DNA of 64,000 bases. Origin: Onchocerca lupi. Lineage: Eukaryota; Nematoda; Chromadorea; Rhabditida; Onchocercidae. Positions 51,557 through 63,112 of this stretch are shown here, piece after piece. Numbering within the stretch: position 1 is the stretch's first letter; each line of letters begins with the position of its first letter. Under the pieces are notes generated by a model. That model was not told the DNA's origin. It was given only the letters and a program-made list of their open reading frames with translations, and made no database searches. The stretch spans positions 62,001-126,000 of the forward strand of contig JAOVVO010000007.1 in assembly GCA_028564675.1 (NCBI GenBank), in the 5' to 3' direction. The translations under genes and the position numbers were made by a program.

Positions 51557-54500
51557 ATTGTATTTTCAATCACAATGTTGAATTTGTTCGAATATTTGCT
51601 CCTTCTGATTATCTTGTGTTATTTTTTTGAAAAATATGTATTTATGCTGAATAATGAGTAAATCTTCATTTCCTTCACTTGAAAGAAGTAGTGCAATTAT
51701 CAAGAAGCTCTATTTGTCAACTTTTCTTTTCTAGAAAAGCAAAAAATTATCATCAAATAGCCATAATTATTGAGCGATATAAATGATTATCTTCAGAATG
51801 CTTTTTAAAGCAGAAATAGAAGCCTAGGTATAACGGTTGCTTGATTTCATACTTATCTTATCCATACAAAACATAATAAAAGTAACATTTGTACTTGTTT
51901 ATTCGCTATTTCGTAAAAAGCTTTCAACCATAAATATCATTTAATTTTTTTAAGCCGGAGAGACGGTATTCTCGCTATTGTTACAGTTTATTGCACTGTT
52001 TTACATCCTTTACTTAGCTGGTTTTGAAATAAAGAAGTCGTCAATTTCAGTTCATTTTTGACAAATGTTGCTTTCAAAAGTTCTCACTAAATTTCCTCAA
52101 GCTTTTAAATATATATATATATTTTGTCATTTAGTGTTATTGTTTTATTTCAATTGAACTTTGAATGGATAATAAACAGTGGCAGTGAACAAAAGTAGTT
52201 ACGACTATACTATTCATTTTTTATGAATTCTTGGTATTTCAATTATGCTTTCGTTTTTGATAATTAGTAATGCATTATCTGACATATTGTTATCACTGTT
52301 TAGTAATGAAGATAGATGTGATTAGCGATGAATGATAAACATATTTGCTGATAAATTTTACAGAATAACCAGCAAAAGAAAGATTAAGGAATGAGCGAAG
52401 TGATGATATTGCGATGAGATATTGAAAATTCCAAATGGGAAAAGTTCAGTTGCCCTCCTTTTGAATTCTTTCAGAAGATTTCGTAATGTTTGGGGATCAA
52501 TCAGTTTTAGTTGCTCCAATTTCATCCCTCCGCCATTCTTCTCTTTGACCTTTTTTCTTCATCCATCTTGACCAACCATTTATATCGATAAATTAAAATG
52601 TCACTTTCTCTGATTAATTTTGAAAGTTTTTAGAATATATTTGTTGTCAAACGATTTTTCCTTTTATCGAAAATAAATAATAAGATCATAAATCATTCAA
52701 TATCGACCAGTTTCATTCTATCATGGAACTGCTACATTTAAGATATTGATTACCATTCTTTTCTTATGCGATTTATAACTTCTGGTACATCTCGAGGAAT
52801 AAATCATTCAGAGCACTTTGATAGAATTCCACTCAAGAATTCTATTTTTGCAATATACGAAAAGCTTGCAACCAAAATTTTTCAAGATTTCCCACTGGTC
52901 GAATCAATAATATATATTTTTGAAAGGATTATTGTGTCTACAACACTTTTATTTTTAAAGAATACTGATGAAAAGACAAAATATTATAAACTTCTCTCTC
53001 ATAAATAGAAATGTTATCTATTTGTGCAATACAAGAAACAGAAGAAATATTTTGAAGTCAATTTATTTAATTTTATTATTCACTTATGCATAGAACAATT
53101 CTTATTTTTTAAGCAATCACTGCGCTAAAATTATTTAGAGAATGGCAACCTTCTCATCGGAAAAAATGCTAAATATAATTTTTTTCTTTTCTTCTACAAA
53201 TTAAATTCTTTTTTATGTCTTAAATTTCCTGATTATACTGCGGTGAAAGTTGATGAAATTAACCGAACATATAATTTTTAACTCATTAATTTCTTCTTTT
53301 ATCCTCCCCTTTTGTTTCCACCGATTTTACCTTATAACAGCCTCATTTTTGTTTTACACCTTTCTCTAACAGAAGTTTGAAGCTTGCTATTTCACAATTG
53401 GCAGATGCTTTCTTTGAAATTTTTAAATATTCAAAAACAAGACAAATTAACAAACAGGAAGGTTTGAAGAAACGTATAACGCGATAGTGAAATTATGAAA
53501 AACCTGTTTTTGTGGTTCCGTGTCATTTCTGTCCATAAAAAGTCTACAACTGGTTTGACATAATTTCCAGACTGATATACTGCATTTTTTCATTTTTTAA
53601 AGCAAAAAATGTTTTTTTGTCGAATTGTTTCACCTGAAATACCTGCTTTTATGTTTAATTTACATTTCCCTTTTAATCCATTTTTTTAAAAATATTACTC
53701 AAAAAAAAAAAAGATTAAATGCGCAGATTTTCTCTAAATTGACTTTTCCTCAATCTCTATATCAAAAGTTTCGATTTTGCGATCATACAAATTAAATATT
53801 TGCAAATTTTATATTTATAAACTTAATTTGTATGATTAACATTGACTACCTGCTTATTTAATTTAATTTTATTCATTAATGAAAGCAATTTCAAAAGTTT
53901 AACTAATTTTTCCCAGCACTTAAATCATATTACAATAGTTTAATAAAATTCTATGAGATATTGAGAAACCGTTGGATTTTTCAATACTTTCTATGAAAAG
54001 ATGAAGAAAGAAAGTAGTAATTAGATTTATTGTTGCATATGAAATGATTAAATGAATTTCAACTTTCGAGCTTCTAAGTTTAATTAATGAATACTTTCAA
54101 CTTTTTATCTTATACTGTGTAGAAACTGTTAAAGAAATTACTGGATTAAATTATTGCTGCTGAAATGTTGCACAACTTCCGAAGATAGTGATAATACAAA
54201 AATTAGTAGTTCAAAACACTGTACTGCATAAGATTTTTCTTGGTGATAGAAATTTTCAATTAATGAATCCTACATAATTCCAAAGTTCGTTTTCTTCTTT
54301 CAGAAATATGTTCCACAGGAAAAAGTTATGATGTCGCAAAGATGATTTGCATTTCATTAATGTTAGTTATGATCGAAAACAAGATTCTCCTTTGTGTGTC
54401 ATTTTCTAATTTTGAATTAGAAAATGTCGTTAAAATTAGGATATTTATTGCTGAAAAAAAAATTTGATAGACGATCATTTTTCATGGAAAAAGGAAATAA

Positions 54501-55296
54501 TACTTTTAGTCTACTCGGTTTTTAAAATTGGAAAAAGCAGCTTAGCATGAATTACTATGTCTGAAGTTATTTTAAATCATGAAATGATTTCATGAAAATG
54601 AGCAATCGGAAGATGTTTGTTTATTCCGGAAATGAAGCGGTGCTTATTTGTTCTAGAATTTTTGTTTATTTCGAATTCATTTTTTCCAATATAAGAATTT
54701 CTGAATCCCCTCCAAAAAAAAAAAGAAAAAAAAAAAAGAAAAAAAATCAGTTAGTATAGCTTAAACAAACTAATGCATAATGATTTTTTTTTGTTGATTG
54801 TACATGAAATTCCGAAATTAATTTTGTAATAACTTAAGGTAGATATTTTTGAAAAACACTATCTATGGTAATACTCCGTATGAAAATAGTAATGAGACTT
54901 CTAGTGACAAAAACATGTCTTATCAATGAGACTTGATTATTTGAAGTGAAGAAAAAAATATAAGCTATTCATTTTTCAAAACTTTTCATCACTGTTCTTC
55001 AACAACTAAGTCTTTACTATTAGTAGTTAGTAGTTTCAGGTATTGATAGATTTTTTTTTTTTTTAAATACCATTATATATATCATTCTGATGCGAAAATA
55101 TTTCAAGTACAGATATTATCAAATTGTTTATATTCTCTCAGTTTCGAAGCCAATAACTAAATATTTGAATCCATCCTCAGCCAAGCATATATCCCCATTT
55201 TTGCTGATCAAATATTTTATAAAAAGTCTTAATTTTTTAGGCAAACCGACCGTTTATTCTGATATGCATCAGTCATTTTAGAGGCGAGCTGTAAGA
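51557..55296. other. Gene-poor interval
   Basis: AATAAA at 51875-51880 is a candidate poly(A) signal for the synthetase. Beyond it I see no supportable gene. An 80-codon frame at 52766-53008 has no family resemblance or splice context. A perfect 12-bp hairpin lies at 54400-54426. Confidence 0.4.
54400..54426. repeat. 12-bp perfect hairpin
   Basis: The arm at 54400-54411 is the exact reverse complement of 54415-54426, with a 3-nt loop. Confidence 0.7.
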
Positions 55297-56138
55297 ATGA
55301 TGCGTTTGATAATGTTAAATGTTTTCAGCTTCCAGGCTATGAATTCGGATTATGCACTTCTTACGATGTTGCTTTCTATGATTGAATTCGTTGGAGGAGG
55401 AATAAATCCAACCAAATTTTATTCCACGTTTGGAAATGGAACATATTATTATCAAAGTGATTTTTCTAAGCATATCAGTTTTTTGTAAGTTTTGTAATAC
55501 AGTAATTTAAATGATTCTGGACTTTATGACCATTCTAAAATTAGTTAAGCAATTTGACTATTGCTCCTTTATTCTGAGGTCAAATGCACAATATACTTTT
55601 GGCTTGTCTGAAACTTCTGGAACATGCACTTTGCTGTGCTTAAACATAGTTTTGTCGGAAAAAAATCCAAGTTAAAAGAAACTCAATCAATGGATACATA
55701 TGAGTCTCTTAATTTCTCACTTTTAATTAGTGCTGAGAAATCCAAAGTTATCATGCTCCCAGACAAGCCAATATTCGATGCTTCATTTACTCACCATGGC
55801 AACATAGTTCTATTACAGAAAATTACGCAATTATCTTCAATCAACTAGTGCTATAAGGAATGATTCACAAAAGATTATTTTAAATGTTGCCGATATTCCA
55901 ATTAGTCGTTATGAACTTCAATATCATTTATATGCTTATGATAACGTGATTAAACCGCCCAGCACCGGAAAATTATGCCATTTAAAAGTTTTCGAAATTA
56001 AGGTAACCGTTTTTGCTTATGCCATTTTATGCTTAAAATGAACTTTTATATATTTTGTTGCTAATGCTTTGTTTACAACAGGTTAACAACATGATACATG
56101 TCGTTGAGAAAGGGAAGTATAAAAAATTGAGAATGTAA
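55297..56138 (+). CDS. Unrecognised multi-exon gene, possibly decaying
   Basis: Exon-like blocks: 55297-55484 (or starting at ATG 55339, after a TTTTCAG acceptor ending at 55328), 55579 onward, 55819-56001 and 56082-56138 (TAA), with correct phase at the first and last junctions. I do not recognise the protein. The reading is non-repetitive and protein-like, with NPTKFYSTFGNGTYYYQSD, then YTFGLSETSGTC, then NVADIPISRYELQYHLYAYD. The middle is ambiguous. With a GT donor after 55635 the frame runs straight into 55819. Without that intron, the frame opened at 55579 stops at 55673-55675, just after a run of seven A, while a neighbouring frame stays open for 75 codons to 55848. So this is a real gene with an extra intron, a frameshifted gene, or an assembly slip in the A run. 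5' exons may lie further left. Confidence 0.35.
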
Positions 56139-56722
56139 ATGGATTGAATACAAGCAGCTGTTTACAATTGTAAACAATAAATACACAGAGAAATGCAAAT
56201 CTTAATGAACAGAGTGATTAGTGATAAAGGTGCAGTTGATCTTGCGATAAACATTAAGAAAAGAAAGTACATATTAACAACTTTACTCCTCCAAAGATGG
56301 CAATTGGCATTAAACGTCAACATCAGCCTAGAATCTAGGCAAAGTAAATAGAACAGCTTGAGAAATTAAAGAAAATTCTAGCAGATTTACAAATAAGTTA
56401 TACAACAATTAAAGCTAAAAATCCAAGTTTTCAGTCCTAATTGCTATTATTGTTGGAATTGACATAAAATTGTGGCTATCTTCAACAATCAAAAAGAGTT
56501 AAAAATATTTAGAACTGACTTTGCATGCATATTACAAGTTCCAAATGATGTTTTCATTTCTTCGAATGTTTCCATCGAATAATTTAGAAAGCAACTAACG
56601 AAAGTAACAGAACTGTTGTTGGTGTATGATGTTAAGGAGCCACAAGTTCATCTTTAGATACTATGGATTGATTCAACTAATGTTGGCCATGAAAAATCCG
56701 AAGTTAACATACGACAAAATAA

Positions 56723-56764
<42 letters not shown>

Positions 56765-56865
56765 CAAATAAAAAAAAATAGTCTTGAGAGTGTGCGAACT
56801 ATATCGTTAGCAACTAAATTAGAAAAGCAATTAAATTAGAAAAATGGAATAATTGATTTTGTGTA
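56139..56865. other. Intergenic DNA with (TA)n tract
   Basis: No gene seen. A TA microsatellite lies at about 56727-56761. Confidence 0.5.
56727..56761. repeat. (TA)n microsatellite
   Basis: About 17 TA units in a row. Confidence 0.9.
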
Positions 56866-57523
56866 ATGACGTGGTCAGAAAAAATTCTGATGAATACGCT
56901 ATGTTGCAGGAACTGAGCAACATTTTTATCGAAAATTCAGACAAACCAGTGAATCATATTTATTGGGCATGTCCATCATATGGTTGGTGCTGCGGTGCGG
57001 AGTGCTGCCAATATTACTTTAGGTAAATTTCCCTCACTTACTATAAACTTTTTTCTTGATTTCTAGCAAAATTTAAGAAAATAATCATAATGGAGTGATG
57101 AGCGATCTTAGAATAACTCAAGAATCTGAATTTTTCCGAGAATGAATTGATTGTCGAAAAGAAATGCTTATATTCTACAATATCTTTTTATTTCTTGGTT
57201 AAACAGTCATGTAATCGGTTTTCCATTTGCACCTTTAAGATGGATTTTTTTATTGTATTTCTGATTTGAGATTTCAATTGATTTCTGTGTAAAAATATGG
57301 TAATATTATATATACAATTTGCAGAGATCCATGGCCATTACTTGGACCAAATCTTTTCGAATTAATTGGTGCGGCAGTGATTTTTTGTAGTGCGTTGATC
57401 ATTCCTGAATTGTATCGGCGATGGCGACAATGCAAGATGAACAACGAATCAATATCAACAGTTTCTGTCAGAACCTATGATCACATCATGGAAAATGCAG
57501 AAAAGGCACACTTCCTGATATAG
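56866..57523 (+). CDS. Small cysteine-rich single-pass membrane protein, WBP1/VOPP1-like
   Basis: Two exons are clear: one ending at 57022 and 57325-57523 (TAG). The first encodes YWACPSYGWCCGAECCQYYF; the second a transmembrane segment (LFELIGAAVIFCSALIIP) followed by ELYRRWRQCK and a short polar cytoplasmic tail. The order CC-G..CC, a single membrane helix and a basic stop-transfer is what WBP1, WBP1L and VOPP1 show, so I place it in that broad type by layout, not by proven homology. The 5' end is uncertain. I placed the start near the ATG at 56866, but no signal peptide follows it, and TTGCAG at 56905-56910 could be the acceptor for an upstream exon carrying the signal peptide. The frame is reliable only from about 56941 on. 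A poly(A) signal AATAAA is at 57695-57700. Confidence 0.5.
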
Positions 57524-58113
57524 TATAGTATCACTTCTTAGACTTAATATTGCAATTCAGGATGATTATCAGAAACTGTTTGAACATTATCCTAATCAGA
57601 AGAGACAGATTCTTCTATAAACTTCTATTATTGAAGAAGGACAGTACCTAAAACCTGGAGCTTCTCTCAGAGAGAATTTTTTAATCAGAAATTGAATAAA
57701 ATCAAAGTTTATTTGGCACCATTCAGATCAGATCCTCTAAAAGGGAATACCATGCTTCCGAAGTAAATTCCACACAGGTAGCATAGTTCAGGTGTAAAAT
57801 GGTCTGTCTGTGCATATGAGGCTGATGGTTCAATTGCATTATGAGACAGTGAGATGGAGGGAAATACAGTGGTGCAATCTGAGGAATCTGCAACAATGGA
57901 GTGTGTGGTCATCTGACCGTAGTTAGTGAGAGGGGGGGACTGTAGAATGACGAACTCCCTAGTACGGTAAGCGATGGACAGATAGGAGAAGACTGGCGAT
58001 AATTTGATTGCATCCGAGTGACGACATAATTAATTGTGATTGGTGATGTGTTGAGAGTGGGAACTTTAACAATAAATTGAGGTTAGTTGATAATAATAGT
58101 AATAGATCGAAGT
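57524..58113. other. Shared 3' region of convergent genes
   Basis: Less AT-rich than most of the window (for example a G run near 57930). It is best read as the 3' UTR of the G-alpha gene. The 67-codon minus-strand frame at 57709-57912 is not convincing as protein. Confidence 0.4.
57695..57713. terminator. Facing poly(A) signals of two convergent genes
   Basis: AATAAA on + at 57695-57700 (for the small membrane protein) and AATAAA on - at 57708-57713 (for the G-alpha gene) lie 7 nt apart, so the two 3' UTRs would overlap. Confidence 0.5.
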
Positions 58114-61100
58114 TTAGTATAAACCACAGCCTCTCAAATTAGCTTGAATTACCATATCAATAACACTATCCAGAATTATCTGAACCTGATTCGTATCTGT
58201 CGCACATGTCTGATGGATGTAAATCGTTTTTTCTGGATTTGCATTTAGAGCTTCGAACTTTTCTTCGATAAATCGCACCGAGTCATCATAAGTTTGTGGA
58301 CCTATAATAAAGATTTTCAAAAAATCGACCACAATTTTGTTAATTCTTAAGTGATATTCTAATGATATATTTAATCAAATCAAAAATTAATTTAATAACT
58401 GCAACTTCATTCAGACCAAATGATGAAATAATTTGGAAGAACTTATTTTAAACTTCAAACTAATCATAATTAAATTTACAATTGATGTTTTTTTTCTTTT
58501 TTTTTCTTTTCTTTTTTTTTTTTTTAATGAATAAACTGTGGAATGTTTCAATTAAGCAAGAAGTTTGATTTAGTATATTTCATTTTTGCAGCTAGAGTTT
58601 AAATAAAAAACAAATTAACGAACCGTTATAATCAGGGAAAGCGGTTTTAATTGAAACTCGTTTAATCTTCTCAGCAAATAAATCTTTTTTGTTCAGGAAT
58701 AAAATGATTGATGTATTGATAAACCACCGACTATTACATATCGATTCAAATAATCGTAAGCTTTCGATCATACGATTCTGTATACAAAAAGAATATTTGC
58801 GATGTTGATTTCAAACAAGAAAAAGAGGTTTTCTGAGAATTTTAGTAATATATATTGTTGTGCTCTGTTCTGAATAACTCTCGGCAGAAACAATTGCTCA
58901 ATTAGTTTTTTACTAATTAATGCTTTAGAGAATGGAATTTCTTGATTATACATGCGACATTAAATTGCAAATGAACAATTTAAGCACTGAAAAACATATC
59001 GAGCACAACTATCTTAGATCATCAATCCTCAAATCACGTTTTATGAATTCTCCAATACCACTCAATGATAAAATAATGAATTATCTTGGCCAATGTATCA
59101 GAATTGTTACAAATTTTAAACTTTGAACCTGTACATTTAAAAAGTTCCAAAATAGCTAAGCAATGAAACATTTCATATTTTACGAGTTCTGAACTGTGCA
59201 CATATGAAAAATTCCAGAATAGCTGTGCAATGAAACTTTTCATATTTTATACTAAAAAAAAAAGAAAAACACGAAAAGTTTCATTGCTTAGCTATTCTAT
59301 ACTTTCTTTCTGCAATTAAAATTTACAGTTTATAAATGGCTAGAAGACCTAAAGTGAAATATAAATTATTAATTAACAATTCGAAAGAATTTTTTCAGGT
59401 TTGTAAGTAAACTGCTTAAAATTTGACTCAATTTGACTGAGTGCAAAAAACAAAAAAGAAAGTGTGCATGCAAAATGATAAGGTGTATTACAACAAGCAG
59501 TGAGCAATAATTGAAAAATAGCTAACTGAAAGAGTCCGAAGTCGATAAAGTAACAGTGTCGTGGCTGGAAACATTGAAATAAAACAGGAAATGGATGAAA
59601 TTAAAATACAGTTTTCAAGTTTATACTTCCATTAAATACAACTCTGTCATTCATTTCCACTATGTTCCCATTCAGATCAGATATAAAATAATCTTGATAA
59701 GTTTTTTCCGATGCACGATGGAACGATTCAGTGAATGAGTTTTTACTATTACAAAATGTTCAATTTTTAAATTATAAAGAATAGATTATTGGAATATTTG
59801 GCAAAGGGGGGATATGTGATAATTTTTTTTTCACAGAATTTCTCTGAACTTCTTGAAAACATTGCTTTGAGAATATAAGACGAAAGAAGAGCGACTGAAA
59901 ACAGTTCGTAAATTCTATGTCAGTAGTGGAATCATACAAATCATTTTTTCACATATTATTTCCCGGTTTTTCTAACTAAAGAATACTTAAGTAAAATTAC
60001 CAATTTCATGAGCTATATGTTAAACTTAACTTTAAAATAGAATCGAAATTATAAACAAAAATACTGCTTCACTGAGATTTGCCTACTATAAGCTAATTCT
60101 GTGTGAAATATTTTTGCTAATTTATTTCTTTATAATTCCTTTACTACTTTTACTTTTTTATGCATAGCATTTTTTATTGAAATTTAAGCTTTGGGAAAAA
60201 GCTAAATTAATAATTGTATAGAACTTTCTGAGAAAGCTATATATTTTTCTCCCACGCTATTCAGTTAATATAAGAAATGAGTCAGTTTAATTGGTCAGTA
60301 GTCATCATTGAAATGCCAATATATTGTTGCCTAGTTGCAACGAATTCTCATCATTTATTTAGAAGACAATTGAAAAAATGAATAATTATAGCCCTTTGCA
60401 GAGAACAGCAATTTTTCCAAATGTTTACATTTTATCTTATTATTAACACCAAATGAACAGATTAAAAAGAGGATTTTAGTTTAATTCAATAATTTGTTCT
60501 GCTCAAGCTGATGAGGAATATACGCTTTGATACATTGCCCGAAAAAAATGATACTTCGAGCATTGTCCGAATGAAAATTCATATTTTATACATTACAAAA
60601 ATGATGAATTAATGAGTGACTTGCATTGCTGCAGAATATCCAACAATTAAAATACAGCTGGAAAATATATCGATTGACGGAAAATATGCCGATTGATTTA
60701 TGAAATAAAATAAAACAATGATTACCGTAGTTTCGTCCTCAAAAAGCATTTGATCATACTGACTGATTGCTGCAATAAATATGATTGCATTGACATCTTC
60801 AAAGCAATGAATCCATTTCTTACGTTCGGAGCGTTGCCCACCGACATCAAAAATTCTGCAAGTTATTCCGAAAGATCACATAAATTTGAAAAGATTAAAG
60901 AAATTAGAAGATTGATAGCTAATTTTTATTCTGATTCAAATCTGGAAATTTCTTTTCAGATTTGAATCAGAATAAATTTTTTGTACTTCAAAGAAACAAA
61001 TTTTTTATATTTCAAATATTATTTTGTAAAATTTTCCCTGGCAGCGATAAGCAACAAAAGAAATTAAAAATGAGAAACTCAAATATACTATGATCAATGG

Positions 61101-63112
61101 GACGCTTTCGAGATTTTTCGCAACAAGAACTATAAGACATCTCTTTAACTATAATATTAGTAAATGCAATACTACTTTTCATTTCATATTGTGACATATA
61201 TCCCATCGAAAAGAAAAGTTACTATGAAATTGAATGAAAATTAAAAAGCTTTGGGCTTGAATTTTTTGGAAAATAAAATTCATAGTAAAGAATTAATTAT
61301 TTGCATTATAAACCACTAGTTTTGAAAAACTACCGAAAATCAACATTTTTCATTTTGAATTTCACTTCCACAATGCCTGTTGTTTTAATTCGACTGAGCA
61401 AAATATCTTGTTCGGTAGGTCTATAACCAGGAAATGAGACTCGATCTATGGAATCCATAAAACTGTAAAACATCATCCTCGAACGTGTTTTTCATAAAAT
61501 CACCACTATTTTACTATGTATAAATTAATTATCAATTTTATTAGTAATAAATTTTGCCAGCTTTCAAAATATCAAACGAGATCTTGAATAGACTCTGTTT
61601 TGATTTTTTTGTGGCTTTTTGAACCTTCAACTTTTGCGACTTTTTTGAAACCTTGTTAATTCTATTGATATCAAAACCACCGAAATCATAAATGATGAAC
61701 ATGTGAATTCTCAAGTTCACTAAAATTTTATATTTAGTATCGATTTCAATGATATCGGTAATGCGACTTTGATTAATAATATATTTTATGTCCTCAAAAG
61801 TTATTTGAGCTTTGGTCTCAGTTCAAACGCATTTGAAAAAAGCCTATTCCAATTGAAGAAAAAGAGTTGTATATTAAATATGAATATTTACTAAGCGGTA
61901 GATTCTGGCATCTGAAATTCGTTTCCACGTTCATAAGCATCCTTACAAACTCCCTTATCAGCCCACAAATTCTTCAGTGCGACAGTTAGCGCAGGGGTTA
62001 AAGATTCTGATTCGTTACCTGATTTAACAACATCCATTACAATGCGAGCATCAGCCTGCAAATCTTTTCGATTTTCAACTTTTCAGTTTCGCTGTTTTTA
62101 TAATACAAATTGTCTCAAGAATGTCAAAAAATAAGCTGACCAGATGCATTCTTGACTCGTTTTATTGTTACTGCGATTGCTTTATGGAAATTTAAAATAT
62201 AATTTACAAAACTATATGGCCCACAAAAGTTCATTGTTAAAATATTATGAAATACTACGATTTTGCTTATAAACATTAAAAGCTTCAGTGAAATTTCTTA
62301 AAAAGTTTTGGTTGCAAACATACATCTCGTTCTGAATTCTCAAATGGAATATTAAGTTTTTTCATGCCCTGCAGAATGGAAGCCATTCCTTGCACTATAT
62401 TATTATAAACAACTGTTCTCTGCTGATTTATTTCCTCATCAGTAAATCCATTAGTGTGCAAAAGCCTAAATAATAGATTTTATTTTAAAAAATACATTCA
62501 AATTTATGAGAAATTGCATTGCTATAATAGTTTAGATAAAAAATAAATTTGAAGTTTTGCTTTGAATTTAAAGCCAATTAAATGCTATATATAAAAAAGC
62601 GTATTTTCACATAAGTTCTGACCATTGAAAACTTTAATGAGTACCCAGCTTACCTCATTTGTTTGAGAATTGTACTTTTGCCACATTCCCCGGGTCCTAA
62701 AAGTGATTCTAATTATTGAATAGGAAATAGCGAAATGAACAATTTAAGGAATAATGTCTCAATTACTATGATCTCTTGGCACAATACTTTCTCTTTCGAA
62801 TTCTATGAAAACTGAATGGTGCAAAACAACTTATTAAAATTTCATATTTAAAAAAATGACCCTGGCCGGTCAGTAAGTCATTAGAGACATCAAAATGATT
62901 CAACCGTATAAGTAAACAACGTATGCATAGTGAAAGCTTAAGCAGTTTTTCCATATTACTTGAAAAAAAAAATTAGATTACAAAAATAATCAACCTAGAA
63001 GAAGTAGTTTAACAACATTTTGTTGTGCAGTACGACCTTGAACCATTTCTCGATCAATTGCTTTGCTTTTTGCCATCATCGTTTTCTCTTCTTGACTTTG
63101 GCATATTCCCAT
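58114..63112 (-). CDS. Heterotrimeric G protein alpha subunit, Gi/o class
   Basis: Eight minus-strand exons: 63112-62995, 62696-62654, 62465-62324, 62055-61892, 61462-61334, 60855-60726, 58777-58624, 58301-58114. 355 residues, exactly family size, all in phase. This is a GTP-switch protein at the inner plasma membrane that couples seven-helix receptors to effectors. The N-terminus MGIC carries the myristoylation glycine and palmitoylation cysteine. G1 is GPGECGKST (40-48), switch I arginine is in SRIKTTG (R180), G3 is FDVGGQRSERKKWIHCFED (catalytic Q206), G4 is NKKD (271-274) and G5 is TCATDT (325-330). The C-terminus NLRGCGLY has the Gi/o cysteine (C352) that pertussis toxin modifies. The helical domain diverges from GOA-1/Go, so this is probably one of the nematode-expanded chemosensory-type subunits. 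In G1 a proline replaces the usual alanine of GAGES. Introns 5 and 6 contain hairpin and tandem repeats. Confidence 0.96.
58500..58525. repeat. T-rich pyrimidine tract
   Basis: A T/C-only run in intron 7 of the G-alpha gene (A/G-only on the transcribed sense strand). Confidence 0.6.
59122..59250. repeat. Tandem repeat, two units of about 64 bp
   Basis: 59122-59183 and 59188-59250 are clearly similar (shared GCAATGAAAC.TTTCATATTTTA and TTCCA.AATAGCT). They lie in intron 6 of the G-alpha gene. Confidence 0.75.
59273..59299. repeat. Inverted third copy of the intron 6 repeat core
   Basis: GAAAAGTTTCATTGCTTAGC and the following TATTCTA are the reverse complement of the core of the tandem units just upstream, so the three copies can fold into a hairpin of about 27 bp. 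Confidence 0.7.
60926..60975. repeat. 19-bp perfect hairpin in G-alpha intron 5
   Basis: The arm at 60926-60944 is the exact reverse complement of 60957-60975, with a 12-nt loop, about 50 nt of flanking AU-rich sequence on the 3' side and none of the exons nearby. Confidence 0.8.

Noticed and set aside
52766..53008. 80-codon plus-strand frame
   Set aside because: No recognised motif, no matching exon or splice partner nearby; length is within chance for AT-rich DNA.
55297..56138. alpha-L-iduronidase (GH39) C-terminal homologue
   Set aside because: A weak pattern resemblance around NVADIPISRYELQYHLYAYDN was considered, but the rest did not align from memory and no catalytic part was found, so no function was assigned.
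57709..57912. 67-codon minus-strand frame downstream of the G-alpha stop
   Set aside because: It lies in the probable 3' UTR between convergent genes, with no splice link or recognisable sequence.
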